Of a stretch of DNA of 64,000 bases, positions 1-10,918 are shown piece after piece (position 1 is the first letter of the stretch; every line of letters begins with the position of its first letter). The position numbers and the translations under genes were made by a program. Source of the stretch: Apostichopus japonicus (Eukaryota; Echinodermata; Holothuroidea; Aspidochirotida; Stichopodidae); the NCBI RefSeq assembly GCF_037975245.1, contig NC_092571.1, forward strand, positions 19,616,917 through 19,680,916, written 5' to 3'. The notes under the pieces were generated by a model that saw only the letters and a list, made by a program, of their open reading frames with translations, had not been told where the DNA came from and searched no databases.

Positions 1-2750
1 CCAAAGTTACTATAGTTCTTGCTGGAGTGGTTGATGCATCTGTCTCTATTTCAACTTTGGTGGAACTTCCTTCACTTGTTGATGAAATGAGAGTACCTTG
101 TTCAGTACTTTCTGCAGAAGAGGATGGTGTCTCAGTGGTGATGATTCCTTTGGTACTGGAGGCAACCTCCTGACTTATCTTTGTAAAAGGAGATATTGTA
201 CCATCAGTAGTGGAATGAAAGGTAGTAGCTGCTGTAGATGACTCTGTAACAGTACTTTCTGTTGCAGTGGAATGTTCCTGAGTGGTTACTTCTGAACTTG
301 CTGAAATCCCAGTAGAAAACACATCACTAGTTATAACCTCTGATGTTGATTCAGGTGTTTTTTGTTCCAAAGTTACTACAGTTGTTGGTATGGTTGATGC
401 ATCTGTCTCTATTTCCACTTTGGTGGAACTTCCTTCACTTGTTGATGAAATTAGAGTACCTTGTTCAGTACTTTCTGCAGAAGAGGACGGTGTCTCAGTG
501 GTGATGATTCCTTTGGTACTGGAGGCAACCTCCTGACTTATCTTTGTAAAAGGAGATATTGTACCATCAGTAGTGGAATAAAAGGTAGTAGCTGCTGTAG
601 ATGACTCAGTAACAGTACTTTCTGTTGCAGTGGAATGTTCCTGAGTGGTTACTTCTGAACTTGCTGAAATCCCAGTAGAAAACACATCACTAGATATAAC
701 CTCTGATGTTGATACAGGTGTTGTTTCTTCCAAAGTTACTACAGTTGTTGTTGGTATGGTTGATGCATCTGTCTCTATTTCAACTTTGGTGGAACTTCGT
801 TCACTTGTTGATGAAATGAGAGTACCTTGTTCAGTACTTTCTGCAGGAGAGGATGGTGTCTCAGTGGTGATGATTCCTTTGGTACTGGAGGCAACCTCCT
901 GACTTATCTTTGTAAAAGGAGATATTGTACCATCAGTAGTGGAATGAAAGGTAGTAGCTGCTGTAGATGACTCTGTAACAGTACTTTCTGTTGCAGTGGA
1001 ATGTTCCTGAGTGGTTACTTCTGAACTTGCTGAAATCCCAGTAGAAAACACATCACTAGTTATAACCTCTGATGTTGATTCAGTTGTTTTTTCTTCCAAA
1101 GTTACTACAGTTGTTGTTGGTATGGTTGATGCATCTGTCTCTATTTCCACTTTGGTGGAACTTCCTTCACTTGTTGATGAAATGAGAGTACCTTGTTCAG
1201 TACTTTCTGCAGAAGAGGATGGTGTCTCAGTGGTGACGATTCCTTTGGTACTGGAGGCAACCTCCTGACTTATCTTTGTAAAAGGAGATATTGTACCATC
1301 AGCAGTGGAATGAAAGGTAGTAGCTGCTGTAGATGACTCTGTAACAGTACTTTCTGTTGCAGTGGAATGTTCCTGAGTGGTTACTTCTGAACTTGCTGAA
1401 ATCCCAGTAGAAAACACATCACTAGTTATAACCTCTGATGTTGATTCAGTTGTTTTTTCTTCCAAAGTTACTATAGTTCTTGCTGGAGTGGTTGATGCAT
1501 CTGTCTCTATTTCAACTTTGGTGGAACTTCCTTCAGTTGTTGATGAAATGAGAGTACCTTGTTCAGTACTTTCTGCAGAAGAGGATGGTGTCTCAGTGGT
1601 GATGATTCCTTTGGTACTGGAGGCAACCTCCTGACTTATCTTTGTAAAAGGAGATATTGTACCATCAGTAGTGGAATGAAAGGTAGTAGCTGCTGTAGAT
1701 GACTCTGTAACAGTACTTTCTGTTGCAGTGGAATGTTCCTGAGTGGTTACTTCTGAACTTGCTGAAATCCCAGTAGAAAACACATCACTAGTTATAACCT
1801 CTGATGTTGATTCAGGTGTTTTTTGTTCCAAAGTTACTACAGTTGTTGGTATGGTTGATGCATCTGTCTCTATTTCCACTTTGGTGGAACTTCCTTCACT
1901 TGTTGATGAAATTAGAGTACCTTGTTCAGTACTTTCTGCAGAAGAGGACGGTGTCTCAGTGGTGATGATTCCTTTGGTACTGGAGGCAACCTCCTGACTT
2001 ATCTTTGTAAAAGGAGATATTGTACCATCAGTAGTGGAATAAAAGGTAGTAGCTGCTGTAGATGACTCAGTAACAGTACTTTCTGTTGCAGTGGAATGTT
2101 CCTGAGTGGTTACTTCTGAACTTGCTGAAATCCCAGTAGAAAACACATCACTAGATATAACCTCTGATGTTGATACAGGTGTTGTTTCTTCCAAAGTTAC
2201 TACAGTTGTTGTTGGTATGGTTGATGCATCTGTCTCTATTTCAACTTTGGTGGAACTTCGTTCACTTGTTGATGAAATGAGAGTACCTTGTTCAGTACTT
2301 TCTGCAGGAGAGGATGGTGTCTCAGTGGTGATGATTCCTTTGGTACTGGAGGCAACCTCCTGACTTATCTTTGTAAAAGGAGATATTGTACCATCAGTAG
2401 TGGAATGAAAGGTAGTAGCTGCTGTAGATGACTCTGTAACAGTACTTTCTGTTGCAGTGGAATGTTCCTGAGTGGTTACTTCTGAACTTGCTGAAATCCC
2501 AGTAGAAAACACATCACTAGTTATAACCTCTGATGTTGATTCAGTTGTTTTTTCTTCCAAAGTTACTACAGTTGTTGTTGGTATGGTTGATGCATCTGTC
2601 TCTATTTCCACTTTGGTGGAACTTCCTTCACTTGTTGATGAAATGAGAGTACCTTGTTCAGTACTTTCTGCAGAAGAGGATGGTGTCTCAGTGGTGATGA
2701 TTCCTTTGGTACTGGAGGCAACCTCCTGACTTATCTTTGTAAAAGGAGAT
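1..2750 (-). repeat. Higher-order tandem duplication of four mucin units (1461 bp)
   Basis: Within the 366-bp array, the units starting at 282, 645 and 1011 match those at 1743, 2106 and 2472, including the two rare 363-bp units and private substitutions. The offset is exactly 1461 bp each time. The first 80 bases match 1462-1541 with a single difference. The match ends near 1290/2750, where the sequences diverge (for example GAATGAAAGG against GAATAAAAGG). This is a recent in-frame duplication of a four-unit block inside the exon. Confidence 0.85.
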
Positions 2751-4374
2751 ATTGTACCATCAGTAGTGGAATAAAAGGTAGTAGCTGCTATAGATGACTC
2801 AGTAACAGTACTTTCTGTTGCAGTGGAATGTTCCTGAGAGGTTACTTCTGAACTTGCTGAAATCCCAGTAGAAAACACATCACTAGATATAACCTCTGAT
2901 GTTGATACAGGTGTTGTTTCTTCCAAAGTTACTACAGTTGTTGTTGGTATGGTTGATGCATCTGTCTCTATTTCAACTTTGGTGGAACTTCCTTCACTTG
3001 TTGATGAAATGAGAGTACCTTGTTCAGTACTTTCTGCAGAAGAGGATGGTGTCTCAGTGGTGATGATTCCTTTGGTACTGGAGGCAACATCCTGACTTAT
3101 CTTTGTAAAAGGAGATATTGTACCATCAGTAGTGGAATGAAAGGTAGTAGCTGCTTTAGATGACTCTGTAACAGTACTTTCTGTTGCAGTTGAATGTTCC
3201 TGAGTGGTTACTTCTGAACTTGCTAAAATCCCAGTAGAAAACACATCACTAGTTATGACCTCTGATGTTGATTCAGTTGTTTTTTCTTCAAAGGATACTA
3301 TAGTTCTTGTTGGTATGGTTGATGCATCTGTCTCTATTTCAACTTTGGTGGAACTTCCTTCACTTGTTGATGAAATGAAAATACCTTGTTCAGTACTTTC
3401 TGCAGAAGAGGATGGTGTCTCAGTGGTGATGATTCCTTTGGTACTGGAGGCAACCTCCTGACTTATCTTTGTAAAAGGAGATATTGTACCATCAGTAGTG
3501 GAATGAAAGGTAGTAGCTGCTGTAGATGACTCTGTAACAGTACTTTCTGTTGCAGTGGAATATTCCTGAGTGGTTACTTCTGAACTTGCTAAAATCCCAG
3601 TAGAAAACACATCACTAGTTATAACCTCTGATGTTGATTCAGTTGTTTTTTCTTCCAAAGTTACTATAGTTGTTGTTGGATTGGTTGATGCATCTGTCTC
3701 TATTTCCACTTTGGTGGAACTTCCTTCACTTGTTGATGAAATTAGAGTACCTTGTTCAGTACTTTCTGCAGAAGAGGATGGTGTCTCAGTGGTGATGATT
3801 CCTTTGGTACTGGAGGCAACCTCCTGACTTATCTTTGTAAAAGGAGATATTGTACCATCAGTAGTGGAATGAAAGGTAGTAGCTGCTGTAGATGACTCTG
3901 TAACAGTACTTTCTGTTGCAGTGGAATATTCCTGAGTGGTTACTTCGGAACTTGCTAAAATCTCAGTAGAAAACACATCACTAGTTATAACCTCTGATGT
4001 TGATTCAGGTGTTGTTTCTTCCAAAGTTACTACAGTTGTTGTTGGTATGGTTGATGCATCAGTCTCTATTTCCACTTTGGTGGAACTTCCTTCACTTGTT
4101 GATGAAATTAGAGTACTTTCATCAGTACTTCCTGCAGAAGAGGATGGTTTCTCAGTGGTGATGATCCCTTCTGTACTAGAGGCAACCTCCTGACTTATTT
4201 TTGGCGAAGGAGGTATTGTATCATCAGTAGTGGAATGAAATATAGTACCTGCTGTAGATGACTCTGTAACAGTACTTTCTGTTGATTTGAAATGTTCCTC
4301 AGTGGTTCTTTCCGAACTTGTACCTCCATAGATACTTCTATACTTTCTATCAATGGTTGATAGAAAGGTGGTAC
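1..4374 (-). CDS. Exon 12 (partial): mucin-like Ser/Thr-rich 122-aa tandem repeats
   Basis: The minus strand is open from 4374 to the window edge (1457 whole codons) in the frame continuing from the EGF exons. The acceptor is the CAG at 4377-4375, after a pyrimidine-rich stretch; an earlier possible acceptor is excluded because a TAA follows in frame. The domain is a tandem array of a 366-bp (122-residue) unit; two units are 363 bp, an in-frame codon loss. About eleven full units plus a partial one are visible, and the unit nearest the EGF exons is the most diverged. Roughly 45-48% of residues are Ser or Thr, with no Cys and little Pro, as in heavily O-glycosylated mucin domains. Representative words are TESTVTESSTAATTFHSTT and ETPSSSAESTEQGTLISS. 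The exon has no intron in 4.4 kb and continues beyond position 1. Confidence 0.88.
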
Positions 4375-5191
4375 CTGATGATGTCACATACAAACCATCA
4401 AAGGAAGAGTGTTACAGCTAACAAAAACCAAAAATAAATGGAAATGGGACAGGGCACCACTAGTTCATACTTCACTCACATAGAGCATTCATTGAACTGC
4501 TTTCAACGAACATAACAATCAGGTGGCGTATGGGATATAATGATTTAATTGCAACCACCTGTACATTGCTAAAAGATACACATTTTTTGCATTTTCTGTG
4601 CTTAGTAATCTGACTTTAATCAAACTTATCCATTTTCATGACGGTCAATTCTGCCTATAGAAAAACAGTACTCCCAAATTCACTCGGGCATTAATAATTT
4701 GTTTCTTGCTAGCATAAACTACCCCATGTACTGCCATAAGGATTCATCCTTGACCACAACTAATTAATTGAGCAGCCACCTGATTGTAAAAACAAGTGCT
4801 CTAATGGCCAGCACTACTTTCCTGTGTGAAGACAAATTTGGCTTGATCCCTGAAAGAGTACACTGAGTTTCATCATCAATTTATGCAGAGGAGTGTTCAG
4901 TATGGCTAGCATAACCATTCACGTAGATATTCAATCTCCCCTATTCTTGGCCAACAACAGGGGATTCAAGTGGTATTTGCTATAGGTAGGGAAGATCTTA
5001 ATGTACATATTCTGCTTTTAGAGTGCAGAAGGCCTTGACTCTGTGTTGATGTTTGACAACAGACTTTTACCAATGTAAAAAGTTATTTTATTTACAGTGT
5101 TTTGGTGATGCAGAATACACTGTTCACTCAATGACATGCTAAGTAGGACAAACACATTTTAAAACTCTAATATAAGGCATAGACATTTCAC
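4375..5191. other. Intron 11, no further feature
   Basis: AT-rich, unique-looking sequence between the mucin exon and EGF module 10. I see no exon, TIR or tandem repeat in it. Confidence 0.5.
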
Positions 5192-5305
5192 TTTCATCGC
5201 AGTCCTTTCCAGTCCAACCCTCTTCACATGTGCAGTTGTAGCTACCATCTACATTCTCACACAGCCCATTGTTTACACAAGGCCAGGTCCTGCATTCATC
5301 AATGT
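5192..5305 (-). CDS. Exon 11: EGF-like module 10 (calcium-binding type)
   Basis: This exon is 114 nt, phase 1-1, with acceptor CAG and donor GTGAAA. It begins DIDEC and has six cysteines in EGF spacing (C-x5-C-x5-C-x8-C-x-C-x8-C), ending CTCEEGWTGKDCDE. The D-x-D-E-C start plus the C-x-N-x4-Y-x-C motif mark a calcium-binding EGF with a possible beta-hydroxylated Asn. It is the only EGF exon whose last base is A rather than G, so the junction codon with the mucin exon becomes AGT (Ser). It directly precedes the mucin domain. Confidence 0.88.
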
Positions 5306-6804
5306 CTGTTTGAAAATATAGCAGTATAGCAAAACTGGATCATCCAAAATAGTTTATTCAGCAAAAAGTTTAGGCTGCAACTTTCTTGTGTCAAAGAGCC
5401 TTGATTAACAGAGAACAGTGTCATATTTCCTACAGCATCACATTAAACTGACAAATGCTCTCTTGCTGAACCTTTGCATTCATGTAATATGTGCTGTACC
5501 TAAAGTACAGCAATGAAGGAAGTAATATTTCCCTTAAATTCAGACAACCAGATTTGGTGATCATAACTGACATTTGTTAAAAGAATAGTCCAGGTCAAAA
5601 TTGTTAAAGAGGAACATAATCTAAGCGTTCTGGTGAAATTTGAATTCAATTCCTATGTACCAGTTTTAAGATATTGACAGTTGAAGTTGCCACCTTTCGT
5701 ACCAAAAGTGAACTTGGAGCAAACAGGTGTGACATCATTGTTGCACATCATGTTTGTTTTCTTTCAAAATTTAAGTCTAATTTTAAACTCCACAAGAGGA
5801 TGCATCCATAATGTGAATGTACCATAGGCATTGGTATTTTATAAACTTTACATCCCCTTTAGACAAACTTGACACCCTATCCAATCTAAGGTCAAATCAA
5901 TAGACTGAAAAAAAAATGAAGAAAAAAAAACATTATTTTTCAGTGTGCAACAAAGACATCACCCCTGTTTGCTTCAAGTTCACTTTTGGAAGAATATCAG
6001 ATAACTTCAACTGTCAATATCTCAAAAATGGTACATAGAATTGAAATTTTGACCGAGACTATTCCTTTAAACATTGGCAATCTTTCAAATGACACACCGC
6101 TTATGTTGATATTTGTGGCTCTTATACTAGACCCATCAGTCCAAGGATATGGTTGGGCATAAAATGTTCCCGAAAATTGTTTTAAATTTTTTACAGGTTG
6201 CTTAGATGCTATGATAACACCCACAATTGTTTAGATCTTGTGAAAGTGCTCGCATGAATGCTGGATGAACTTGCATGCAGATAGGCTGTGTGATTGACTA
6301 GTTCAATGTTCCACTTGTGAAGTTTAGCCGGAAGGAAAAAAGGGGGCAATGGAAAGTTAAGCTGCTTAAAACAGTTAGTTTGGCTTGAAACTTCGAAAAA
6401 ATATCTCTTCAATCATAATGAATGAAATTGGATATGCTGTTAGTGACAAAGTCTCTACACCATTATGATCTGCAGTCAGAGACTGCAATTTGTCAATTGG
6501 AGAGCCACCTTACTAATAGCTATAGTTTTTCATCAAGTGGTGTCCCATGTCAACACTTTAGCCCATTTTGGAAACACTAGACATTTTTAAAAGAATCATT
6601 CAGTATCTTTTCTACCATTTGTTGTTCTTCCAGAGAATCTACTTTAAGCTGATTTGTTATATATTGAAGTCATCACTTCTTACTTGATTTCATCATTGCA
6701 AATTGTGTCATCTTTATCCAGTATACCACAGAATTTTGATGCCCTAATATGGACATTAAACAATGATAATAATACATGATAAGAATGATATAAATTTCCA
6801 TTAC
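5306..6804. other. Intron 10, contains a foldback MITE
   Basis: Apart from the element at 5581-6066 the intron is featureless. Short ORFs between 5997 and 6412 lie partly in the element and show no recognisable protein. Confidence 0.5.
5581..6066. mobile_element. TTAA-flanked foldback MITE
   Basis: The element is bounded by TTAA at 5577-5580 and 6067-6070. The two ends are inverted copies (AAGAATAGTC..GGTCAAAATT and AATTTTGACC..GACTATTCCT), and the inverted similarity continues inward for about 140-165 bp on each side. For instance, GATATTGACAGTTGAAGTT near 5671 is mirrored near 6025. TTAA duplication with AAGG/AGG ends is typical of piggyBac-type and T2-like MITEs. No coding capacity. It sits in an intron of the EGF-mucin gene. 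Confidence 0.7.
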
Positions 6805-6918
6805 CTTGATTACAGTTTTGTCCATCCCAACCCAACTGACAGCTACACAAGTATCCAGAGTCAAAATTTACACATTGTCCATTGTTGAAGCACGGAAAGC
6901 TGCTACATTCATCAATGT
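6805..6918 (-). CDS. Exon 10: EGF-like module 9 (calcium-binding type)
   Basis: This exon is 114 nt, phase 1-1, with donor GTAATG. It starts DIDECSSFPC and ends CSCQLGWDGQNCNQ. It has all six cysteines and the C-x-N-x4-Y-x-C hydroxylation motif. CSSFPC fits the Notch-type O-glucosylation motif C1-x-S-x-P-C2. Confidence 0.87.
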
Positions 6919-7232
6919 CTATGTCGAAGTAAGACCCAAAATGAAGACAGATAAAGTAGACTACCAATATTTGCTTACCATAGGAGACACTCCATATTAA
7001 CGAAAGATAATTGTTTCAATAACTGATAGTCAAATGTACATATCATTTTTAACTTCTTTCTTTTAGTTCTTCTAATAAAATCAAGTCAGCATTGCTCATA
7101 TTTTTGTAACACATTCCTCTCTCATACCTTTCTCCATTGAAATTGGATGTTGCTTGGGGACAAATGAAATTGAAGCAATACCATGCAGCTACGTCGACAC
7201 AATCAAACAGAAACCAAATATAATTAGCTCAC
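6919..7232. other. Intron 9, no further feature
   Basis: Short intron of about 314 bp with ordinary AT-rich sequence. Nothing else seen. Confidence 0.5.
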
Positions 7233-7346
7233 CTTCATCACAGTTTTCTCCTATCCAACCTTCTTCACAAACACATCTGAATCCTCCATCAAAATTCTGA
7301 CATTGTGCCTCATTGTAACAAGGATAGGTAGTGCATTCATCTATGT
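7233..7346 (-). CDS. Exon 9: EGF-like module 8 (calcium-binding type)
   Basis: This exon is 114 nt, phase 1-1, with donor GTGAGC. It starts DIDECTTYPC and ends CVCEEGWIGENCDE. Six cysteines are present, and CQNFDGGFRC fits the Asn-hydroxylation motif. It has Glu-Ala (YNEAQC) where the other modules have Asn-Gly between cysteines 2 and 3. The motif for O-fucose is absent. Confidence 0.87.
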
Positions 7347-8156
7347 CTGCATGTCAAAATACAAGACAACATTGAAACATATCTATGACAACACACTTGT
7401 ACTAAAATTTTAGTTATTGTCATAATTTTCATGTTACCATGAAAATGTGCAAGTTCATTTCTGGGGTTGCTAGCTAAAGTTTGTCAATCTTGACAAGTAG
7501 CATTATTCTGACACTCCCAGAATCACATATTCTGAACCTGTAACAAGCTGTCACCATTTTGCACTACCCGACTTTACACCTGGGAATAATTTCATGTTCA
7601 AGTTTTGAACTTGGTCTTAAAATATGAAATGCTATAGTTCCTGTGTACTAAATCTGTTGTACATCTTTGCACTTGTGCAACAATTTGCACATTTTGCATA
7701 GCATTTTGTGATGCGATTTACCAGATAAGTTATTCACTGTACACGACACCATTTAACTGTTTTGGTTGAGTGCAACGGCTTAGGTTTCAGTGAATGTGGC
7801 ACAAAACCACTGACCAAAATATTAGGGATTGTCATTAGAGAACTTTAACTGTATAGTCTTGGAGCTCTCCTGTAGTGATACCTGTTATGCATTAATTGCT
7901 GCTTGTGCTACTTGCCACTTGATAATTACTAGCAGTTCTTTTAATGTACTTTTCACAACAATGAAGTCAAAGCTGATGAAAGTCAGCAAAACAAGGTCCA
8001 AATCATCACTAAAAAAATACCTATATGCTAGGTTGCTTATGTCAGCTCAACAGTCGCTTGTGAATGTGTGTGGGTGTGCTAGTTCAACGTAAAGTAGGAA
8101 GAGGTATCCCAAGAACTTCCTTAATTTTGCATTCAGCTCAATAGCTCCCAGCTCAC
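7347..8156. other. Intron 8, no further feature
   Basis: AT-rich intron of about 810 bp. A plus-strand ORF at 7829-8092 has no recognisable features and runs antisense to the gene. Confidence 0.5.
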
Positions 8157-8270
8157 CTTTATTACAATTTTCTCCAGTCCAACCCTCTTCGCAGGTACAC
8201 CTATGTCCACCTTCAAAATTCTGACAGGTTCCATTGTGTAGGCAGGGAAAGCTTTCGCATTCATCTTGGT
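8157..8270 (-). CDS. Exon 8: EGF-like module 7
   Basis: This exon is 114 nt, phase 1-1, with donor GTGAGC. It starts DQDECESFPC and ends CTCEEGWTGENCNK. All six cysteines are present. CESFPC matches the O-glucose motif, and CLHNGTC matches the O-fucose motif C2-x4-S/T-C3. The hydroxylation motif is off by one position (CQNFEGGHRC has His where Phe/Tyr is expected), so calcium binding is still likely but hydroxylation is doubtful. Confidence 0.87.
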
Positions 8271-8517
8271 CTATATGAATTAGTACAAGAAACATTAAGA
8301 AATCAAATTTAACATATTACTTTACATAGCAACTTTATTGTCATTGTATCGTTTTGACTTGATTGAGTCTTCCCCTTTTGTGTGAATTATATTAAATCTA
8401 TTATATCTCCCAAACGGAATCAGATTTTGCATAGCTGTAATCTGCATAGCAATAATCTCTATTACAAAGACCAATGATGATGATGGTTATTTGCGTTTGT
8501 GTGCTTTAATATCTCAC

Positions 8518-8631
8518 CTTTATCACAGTTAATGCCAGTCCAACCCTCTACACAGGTGCAACTGTAGCTACCATCTGAATTGAGACAAGCCCCATCATTT
8601 TCGCAAGGCCAAGTACTGCATTCATCAATAT
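8518..8631 (-). CDS. Exon 7: EGF-like module 6 (calcium-binding type)
   Basis: This exon is 114 nt, phase 1-1, with acceptor AAG and donor GTGAGA. It starts DIDECSTWPC and ends CTCVEGWTGINCDK. Six cysteines are present, and CLNSDGSYSC fits the hydroxylation motif. It resembles module 10 (both have TWPC and DGSY), which suggests an older module duplication. Confidence 0.87.
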
Positions 8632-9073
8632 CTTCGTCAGGTAAATAACAGACAAAATGGGAAAAGGAATATTGAAAAATCAATTCAAAGGCTTTCATAT
8701 GGTGTAGGGCAAGAATACAAAGATCATAGAAAGTAGAAATGGATAAAATATATACAACAAAATTAAATGGCAAGACCCCCTCCCTCTGTAATTTGTCCAA
8801 GTAAAAGATATGAGGGCTGCACCAGAGACCTCTTCACTCAAGAACCATTATGTTATCTTGGAACCAAAAAAGCTGGATACATTATACTACTCACAGCGTA
8901 GATTCCACATAAGTGTAGTATAATATAGTTTAGAAAGCCTTCACTTTAAGTAGCACAATTTAGTCTTCATACCTGTAATAGCATATCCGAAAATGCAGTA
9001 TGGGTATGAGTATTCCTAGATAATAAAAAAAAAACCTCTGGAATGTTCTATACAGGTATAAGGTATATTTCAC
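8632..9073. other. Intron 6, no further feature
   Basis: About 440 bp of AT-rich intron with nothing recognised. Confidence 0.5.
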
Positions 9074-9187
9074 CTTCATCACAGTCTTCCCCATCCCATC
9101 CGTCGACACAGCCACACCTGTAACCACCTGCGAAATTCTGACAAACTCCATTCTTTCCGCAAGGTGAGTCTATGCATTCGTCAGTGT
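9074..9187 (-). CDS. Exon 6: EGF-like module 5 (calcium-binding type)
   Basis: This exon is 114 nt, phase 1-1, with donor GTGAAA. It starts DTDECIDSPC and ends CGCVDGWDGEDCDE. All six cysteines and the CQNFAGGYRC hydroxylation motif are present. The spacing is the same as in its neighbours. Confidence 0.87.
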
Positions 9188-10397
9188 CTACATTCAAACA
9201 AAAGATAGTGTACATGTATGTGTTTTAATGAGAAAGTTTATCAAATCTCCAAGGCAGTATACACTAGAAGAGTATGTAAAATTTTCAAGAAGACACAAGT
9301 ACTTATAATAACCCATTAAAGAAGCACCATTATGCATTGATCTTAGCGTGCTATAGACTATTTTTCGGTACTATTGTACTATTGTGTAGTAAATGAGCAC
9401 ACAATCATAACAAGGTTTAATCTTTGGCCAAAATCTTGGCTCATTTTGCAGAGATTGAGCACATGCATAAGTCAAACCAAAACAGGGTGTACGCTCTTTC
9501 GGTTCTTTGTTATGGTCTTGGTCAAGATGGAAACATTGATTAATTTTCCTGTTTTTCCATTATTCTGCATTTTCTCTAATTACACTGCACTACTGCAGGT
9601 ACAATTCAGTTCACCTGACATAGCAAAGGTTAAATGACTTATACCTTTAACATTGAAGTTTATAAGAATCTCTCAACACTTTCTTTTCGGGACACTGGCA
9701 TATAGCTACTGTATACGATTTACTACTTACATGTTGTGAGGGTACACAAGACATATATGCCTACATAGACCACCCTCAAGTAGAACATTTCAGTTTATCT
9801 CTCTGCTATAAACAGGTAATAATTTTGCCGGTATTACATCCCAAAATGCTATATACAGAAAATGGACAAATTGATATACAAGTGCAAAGATGCATTACAG
9901 TTTTGAGACAGATAAGAGACAATATTCAGAACCTTCCAAAACTGCTACAAAAAACTTTAAACAATAAGTTATTCCCTGATAAATTAAATGGAGATGAAAA
10001 CTGAAAGCTTATGGGTAAGACAGCATAGCCCAGACGGTCCTTAATACCATCTTAGGCTTCAGTCCAGTTGATCTACTAGATTAAAAGTTCACATCAGAAG
10101 AACATGTGCCAGGATCACAGTGTCAGGATGGTCAGGCACTCTTACTTTTATGCATTTAGTACTGATGCAGGTTTTTGCAGTAGATACACCGTTTGTTGAC
10201 ATTTTTGTCTTTCTCTCTCTGGGCACTACAGTCCTTTGGGACGTTACACACCATGGGACAAAAACAACAATAATAGTTTGCTGGCAACCCACAAAAAACA
10301 ATCATTTTTCAAGTTTGGAACTAATTTTGAGAGTATTGTTCAATGAATTAATATCGAATATGAAGGATAAGTTACTTTAATACTGTTGATATTTCAC
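9188..10397. other. Intron 5, possible transposase remnant
   Basis: About 1.2 kb. Mostly featureless; the segment 10080-10295 may be a decayed cysteine-rich tail of a transposase (listed separately). Confidence 0.45.
10080..10295 (-). pseudogene. Possible frameshifted C-terminal Cys-rich fragment of a piggyBac-like transposase
   Basis: Read on the minus strand in more than one frame, this stretch gives VCNVPKDCSAQREKDKNVNK followed by RCIYCKN, then after a frame change STKCIKVRVPDHPDT and CDPGTCSSDV. The order of CxxC pairs near a transposase C-terminus resembles the cysteine-rich tail of piggyBac-type proteins. It is short, broken and lies in an intron, so the call is weak. Confidence 0.2.
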
Positions 10398-10511
10398 CTT
10401 CGTCACAGATGTCTCCACTCCAACCATCTACACAAATGCACTTAAAGTTACCGTCAAAGTTCTGACAGACCCCATTGTGCTCACAAGGCCAGCGGTTGCA
10501 TTCATCCAAAT
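10398..10511 (-). CDS. Exon 5: EGF-like module 4 (calcium-binding type)
   Basis: This exon is 114 nt, phase 1-1, with donor GTGAAA. It starts DLDECNRWPC and ends CICVDGWSGDICDE. Six cysteines are present, and CQNFDGNFKC fits the hydroxylation motif. Confidence 0.87.
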
Positions 10512-10804
10512 CTGTGGCATATTGAGAAACAGGACAATATGAAATCAGGTGAGTCAAACTTGAACCCATATATGGTGAAATTCTTCCTATCTTTATTAAT
10601 ACTTTTTAAAGCTTTTTTAATGTGTTGGTTTTACTTGCGTTATCATTGATTTAGGTCATTCTAGGAGATCGCTATTTATATTGAAGCCGGGGGGGGGGGG
10701 CAGGTTAGGAGGGGGAAGGAATGGATAAATACTGTATACCACAAACACCTCTTAGCTATTTTCATTGGATATACAGTATCATAATACATATGAAGATGTC
10801 TAAC

Positions 10805-10918
10805 CTTGTTCACAGTTTTCTCTGGTCCAACCCTCTGTGCAAAAGCATTTGTAACCACCTCCAAAATTGTGGCAAGTTCCATTGTTTGCACAGGGAAAAT
10901 TAATACACTCATCGATGT
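10805..10918 (-). CDS. Exon 4: EGF-like module 3 (calcium-binding type)
   Basis: This exon is 114 nt, phase 1-1. The donor is GTTAGA, weaker than the GTGAG/GTAAG of most other exons. It starts DIDECINFPC and ends CFCTEGWTRENCEQ. The Gly that normally follows W-T before cysteine 6 is Arg here. CANNGTC matches the O-fucose motif, and CHNFGGGYKC the hydroxylation motif. Confidence 0.85.

Noticed and set aside
282-4193. Ten or more near-identical plus-strand ORFs of 84-85 codons, period 366 bp
   Set aside because: Each ends at a TGA every repeat and has no spliced context. The minus strand of the same repeat is open throughout and in phase with the EGF exons, so these are antisense shadows.
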